Source: a bacterium
Lineage (GTDB): Bacteria > Blakebacterota > Blakebacteria > Blakebacterales > Blakebacteraceae
DNA: 7,561 bases
Assembly (NCBI GenBank): GCA_025774615.1
Contig: JALGVQ010000143.1
Location: 1 to 7,561, forward strand
Direction of reading: 5' to 3'
How positions within the stretch are numbered: position 1 is the stretch's first letter; every line of letters begins with the position of its first letter. The notes beneath the pieces were generated by a model that did no database searches, was not told the origin of the DNA, and saw only the letters and a list, made by a program, of their open reading frames with translations. Shown here in pieces: positions 5,700 through 7,561 of the stretch. A program made the position numbers and the translations under genes.

Positions 5700-7561
5700 A
5701 CCGCATCGCCGCAGAGCCCCTCGACTATCATGAGATTGGCTTCCTCGGCGGGATCGAGATCCACCAGCAGATCGGTACCCGCAAACTCTTCTGCGAGTGC
5801 GAGCCGCGGATAGTGAAGGACACTCCCGATGAAACAACAGAACGGCGCCTGCACGCGGTAGCCTCCGAGCTGGGAGAGTATGATCCCGCGGCCCTGCACG
5901 AGGCGCATCGAAAACGGACCTTCCACTACGAAAGCTACTTCGACCGTGTCTGCCTGGTTGAACTGGACGAGGAGCCCCCCCACCCGGTCAATCAGGTAGC
6001 TCTTGAGGTCGTGCTTCAGGCAAGCCTGCTGCTCAACGCCCGCGTCGTCGACGAGATCCAGGTGATGCGCAAGACCGTGATCGACGGCAGTAACACGGCC
6101 GGATTCCAGCGCACCATGCTGGTCGGCACAGACGGTGTAGTGGAGACGAACGAAGGTGATGTGATCCTGCACTACTTCTGCCTGGAGGAGGACGCCGCCC
6201 GGATAATGGAAGTGGACGAGCGGAGTGTGCACTACCGGCTCGACCGGCTCGGCATCCCCCTGCTCGAGATCGTGACCGGCCCGGTTTTCAAATCTCCCCG
6301 TCAGGCGGGTGAAGTGTCCGACAAACTGGGACATATCATCCGGTCTCTCAACGTGCGGCGCGGGATCGGCAGTATCCGTCAGGATGTGAACGTCTCGACG
6401 AAATACGGCACCCGCATCGAGATCAAGGGTGTGCAGAAACACCGGATGATCCCACTCATCATGGAGAACGAAGCCCGCCGCCAGAAGGCGCTCTGGGAGA
6501 TCGGGCAGGAGCTGAGCACGCTCTCTTCGAGGATCGATCGGGCCGGGCTGCAGAAGAGAACCCATACCGTTACCGATCTCTTCCGCTCGACCGGATCGGG
6601 CATCCTCCGTTCCCTCATCGACCACGGCGGTGAGGTGATCGCGATCTCGGTCCCCTCCATGCGCGGATTCCCCGCCAGGGAACTCTACCACGGCATGCGA
6701 CTGGCCACCGAGTTCAAAGATCAGCTTCTCACCCTCGGGATCAGGGGGGTCATCCACTCCGACGAGAATGTCGGGAAGTACGGGATATCTCCCACCGAAC
6801 TCGGAACGCTCACCGATGTACTCGGACTGCAGGAGCAGGACGCGTTCATCCTCTTCGCCTCCCGACCAGAGGTCGTGCCACTGGCGCTCGACAAGCTGTA
6901 TGAGCGGATACCTGCCTGCTGGGACGGCGTCCCGAAGGAATCGCGGCGGTCAAAGGGTGTGGGCGGTACCCAGTACATGCGCCCCCTGCCCGGAGAGGCG
7001 CGGATGTATCCCGAGACCGACATCCCGCCGGTCATCATGACACAGGAACGGATCGAGGCATGCCGCTCCACCCTCCCCGAAGTGATCGAAGCCAGAGTGG
7101 AACGGATCTCCGGAATGAGCGGGATCTCCCTGCACGACATCTGGAAGATCGAGGAGTACTTCGACTCCTTCATCTACGGCATCGAGGAACTGGAGCTCGA
7201 TCCGGCTGTGGTGTTCAACGTGGTGGGGAGCAACGTGGTCGACTTCCGTCGCAGGAGAGGTATCACCTTCTCCACCGAAGCGCTGAACCTGCTGCTCGAC
7301 AGGATATCCCGAGGCGGTGCGCTGAAGGAGAATGTCCCTGAGATCCTCGACCGAATGGCCGCTGGTCTCACGATCGATGAGATCATCACCGACCTCTCAG
7401 CGGAATCAGTGGATCTCGATGCCGAGATCGAGGCGATCATCGAAGGGCAGGAAGAGATCCTCGACAATCCGCACTGTCACCGGATCCTCATGGGAGAGTT
7501 GATGGGAGCACTCAGGGGCAGGATCGAAGGAGGGATGGTCTCCCGGGCTCTTGCTACTGCT
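5696..7561 (+). CDS. gatE: Glu-tRNA(Gln) amidotransferase subunit E (archaeal-type), 3' end cut by window
   Basis: Subunit that phosphorylates the glutamate of misacylated Glu-tRNA(Gln) with ATP and amidates it with ammonia from GatD. 622 codons are open up to the last base, with no stop. Archaeal GatE is about 620-630 residues and the ending (GRIEGGMVSRAL) matches the usual last helix, so only a few codons are probably missing. The GatB/GatE cradle shows EIHQQ at 21-25, LFCEC at 31-35, RKTVIDGSNTAGFQRT at 125-140, LEEDAAR at 163-169, YRLDRLGIPLLEI from 180, RRGIGSIRQDVNVS from 221 and EIKGVQKHRM near 242. An AspRS-like (GAD) insertion absent from GatB follows, recognisable at ENVGKYGIS (357-365). 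MRPLPGEARMYPETDIPP (428-445) is a GatE signature. From about 540 the helical and YqeY-like tail, which in the family contacts tRNA(Gln), is present. The GAD insertion and gatD partner exclude GatB. AGGGA at 5687-5691 is a closely spaced ribosome binding site; the start overlaps the gatD stop. Confidence 0.96.
   Translation, partial: MNRIAAEPLDYHEIGFLGGIEIHQQIGTRKLFCECEPRIVKDTPDETTERRLHAVASELGEYDPAALHEAHRKRTFHYESYFDRVCLVELDEEPPHPVNQVALEVVLQASLLLNARVVDEIQVMRKTVIDGSNTAGFQRTMLVGTDGVVETNEGDVILHYFCLEEDAARIMEVDERSVHYRLDRLGIPLLEIVTGPVFKSPRQAGEVSDKLGHIIRSLNVRRGIGSIRQDVNVSTKYGTRIEIKGVQKHRMIPLIMENEARRQKALWEIGQELSTLSSRIDRAGLQKRTHTVTDLFRSTGSGILRSLIDHGGEVIAISVPSMRGFPARELYHGMRLATEFKDQLLTLGIRGVIHSDENVGKYGISPTELGTLTDVLGLQEQDAFILFASRPEVVPLALDKLYERIPACWDGVPKESRRSKGVGGTQYMRPLPGEARMYPETDIPPVIMTQERIEACRSTLPEVIEARVERISGMSGISLHDIWKIEEYFDSFIYGIEELELDPAVVFNVVGSNVVDFRRRRGITFSTEALNLLLDRISRGGALKENVPEILDRMAAGLTIDEIITDLSAESVDLDAEIEAIIEGQEEILDNPHCHRILMGELMGALRGRIEGGMVSRALATA

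Noticed and set aside
5639-6757. Long open frame on the minus strand across the gatD/gatE junction (372 codons)
   Set aside because: It lies entirely antisense to two well-supported genes, has no recognisable domain or exported-protein features, and long antisense frames are expected at this GC content.

Overview
The window carries five protein-coding genes at high GC with almost no free intergenic space. The left part looks bacterial: a secreted M28-type metallopeptidase with an Ala-x-Gln-type signal peptide, a lipoprotein with a clear lipobox, and a signal-peptide protein with a DUF5683-like membrane hairpin. The right part is archaeal-type: GatD and GatE, the Glu-tRNA(Gln) amidotransferase. 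Codon choice (ATC, CTC/CTG, CGG, GAC/GAG preferred) looks the same by eye across all five genes, and I see no assembly or insertion junction. My best guess is a diderm bacterium of an uncultured FCB- or Acidobacteria-like lineage that uses GatDE. An archaeon with several bacterial-style exported proteins cannot be excluded.

Layout. 16-2166 (+) is the secreted peptidase; its reading frame is still open at the left edge, so its start may lie outside. 2090-3067 (-) and 3064-4155 (-) form a two-gene unit transcribed leftwards. The lipoprotein, a probable seven-bladed beta-propeller, comes first, and its stop codon overlaps the start of the DUF5683-like protein (ATGA). This unit converges on the peptidase gene, and the two coding ends overlap by 77 bp. 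A 137-bp divergent spacer (4156-4292) separates the lipoprotein from gatD and holds a perfect 15-bp palindrome (one-base centre). gatD (4293-5699, +, GTG start) overlaps gatE (5696 to the right edge, +) by ATGA. gatE lacks only its last few codons.

How the genes relate. GatD releases ammonia from glutamine or asparagine, and GatE uses it to convert Glu-tRNA(Gln) to Gln-tRNA(Gln); the two form one cytoplasmic complex. The two minus-strand genes are probably made together and work at the cell envelope, but their exact job is unknown. The peptidase is exported and has no evident link to the others beyond location. No RNA gene, insertion sequence, CRISPR array or convincing terminator was seen.
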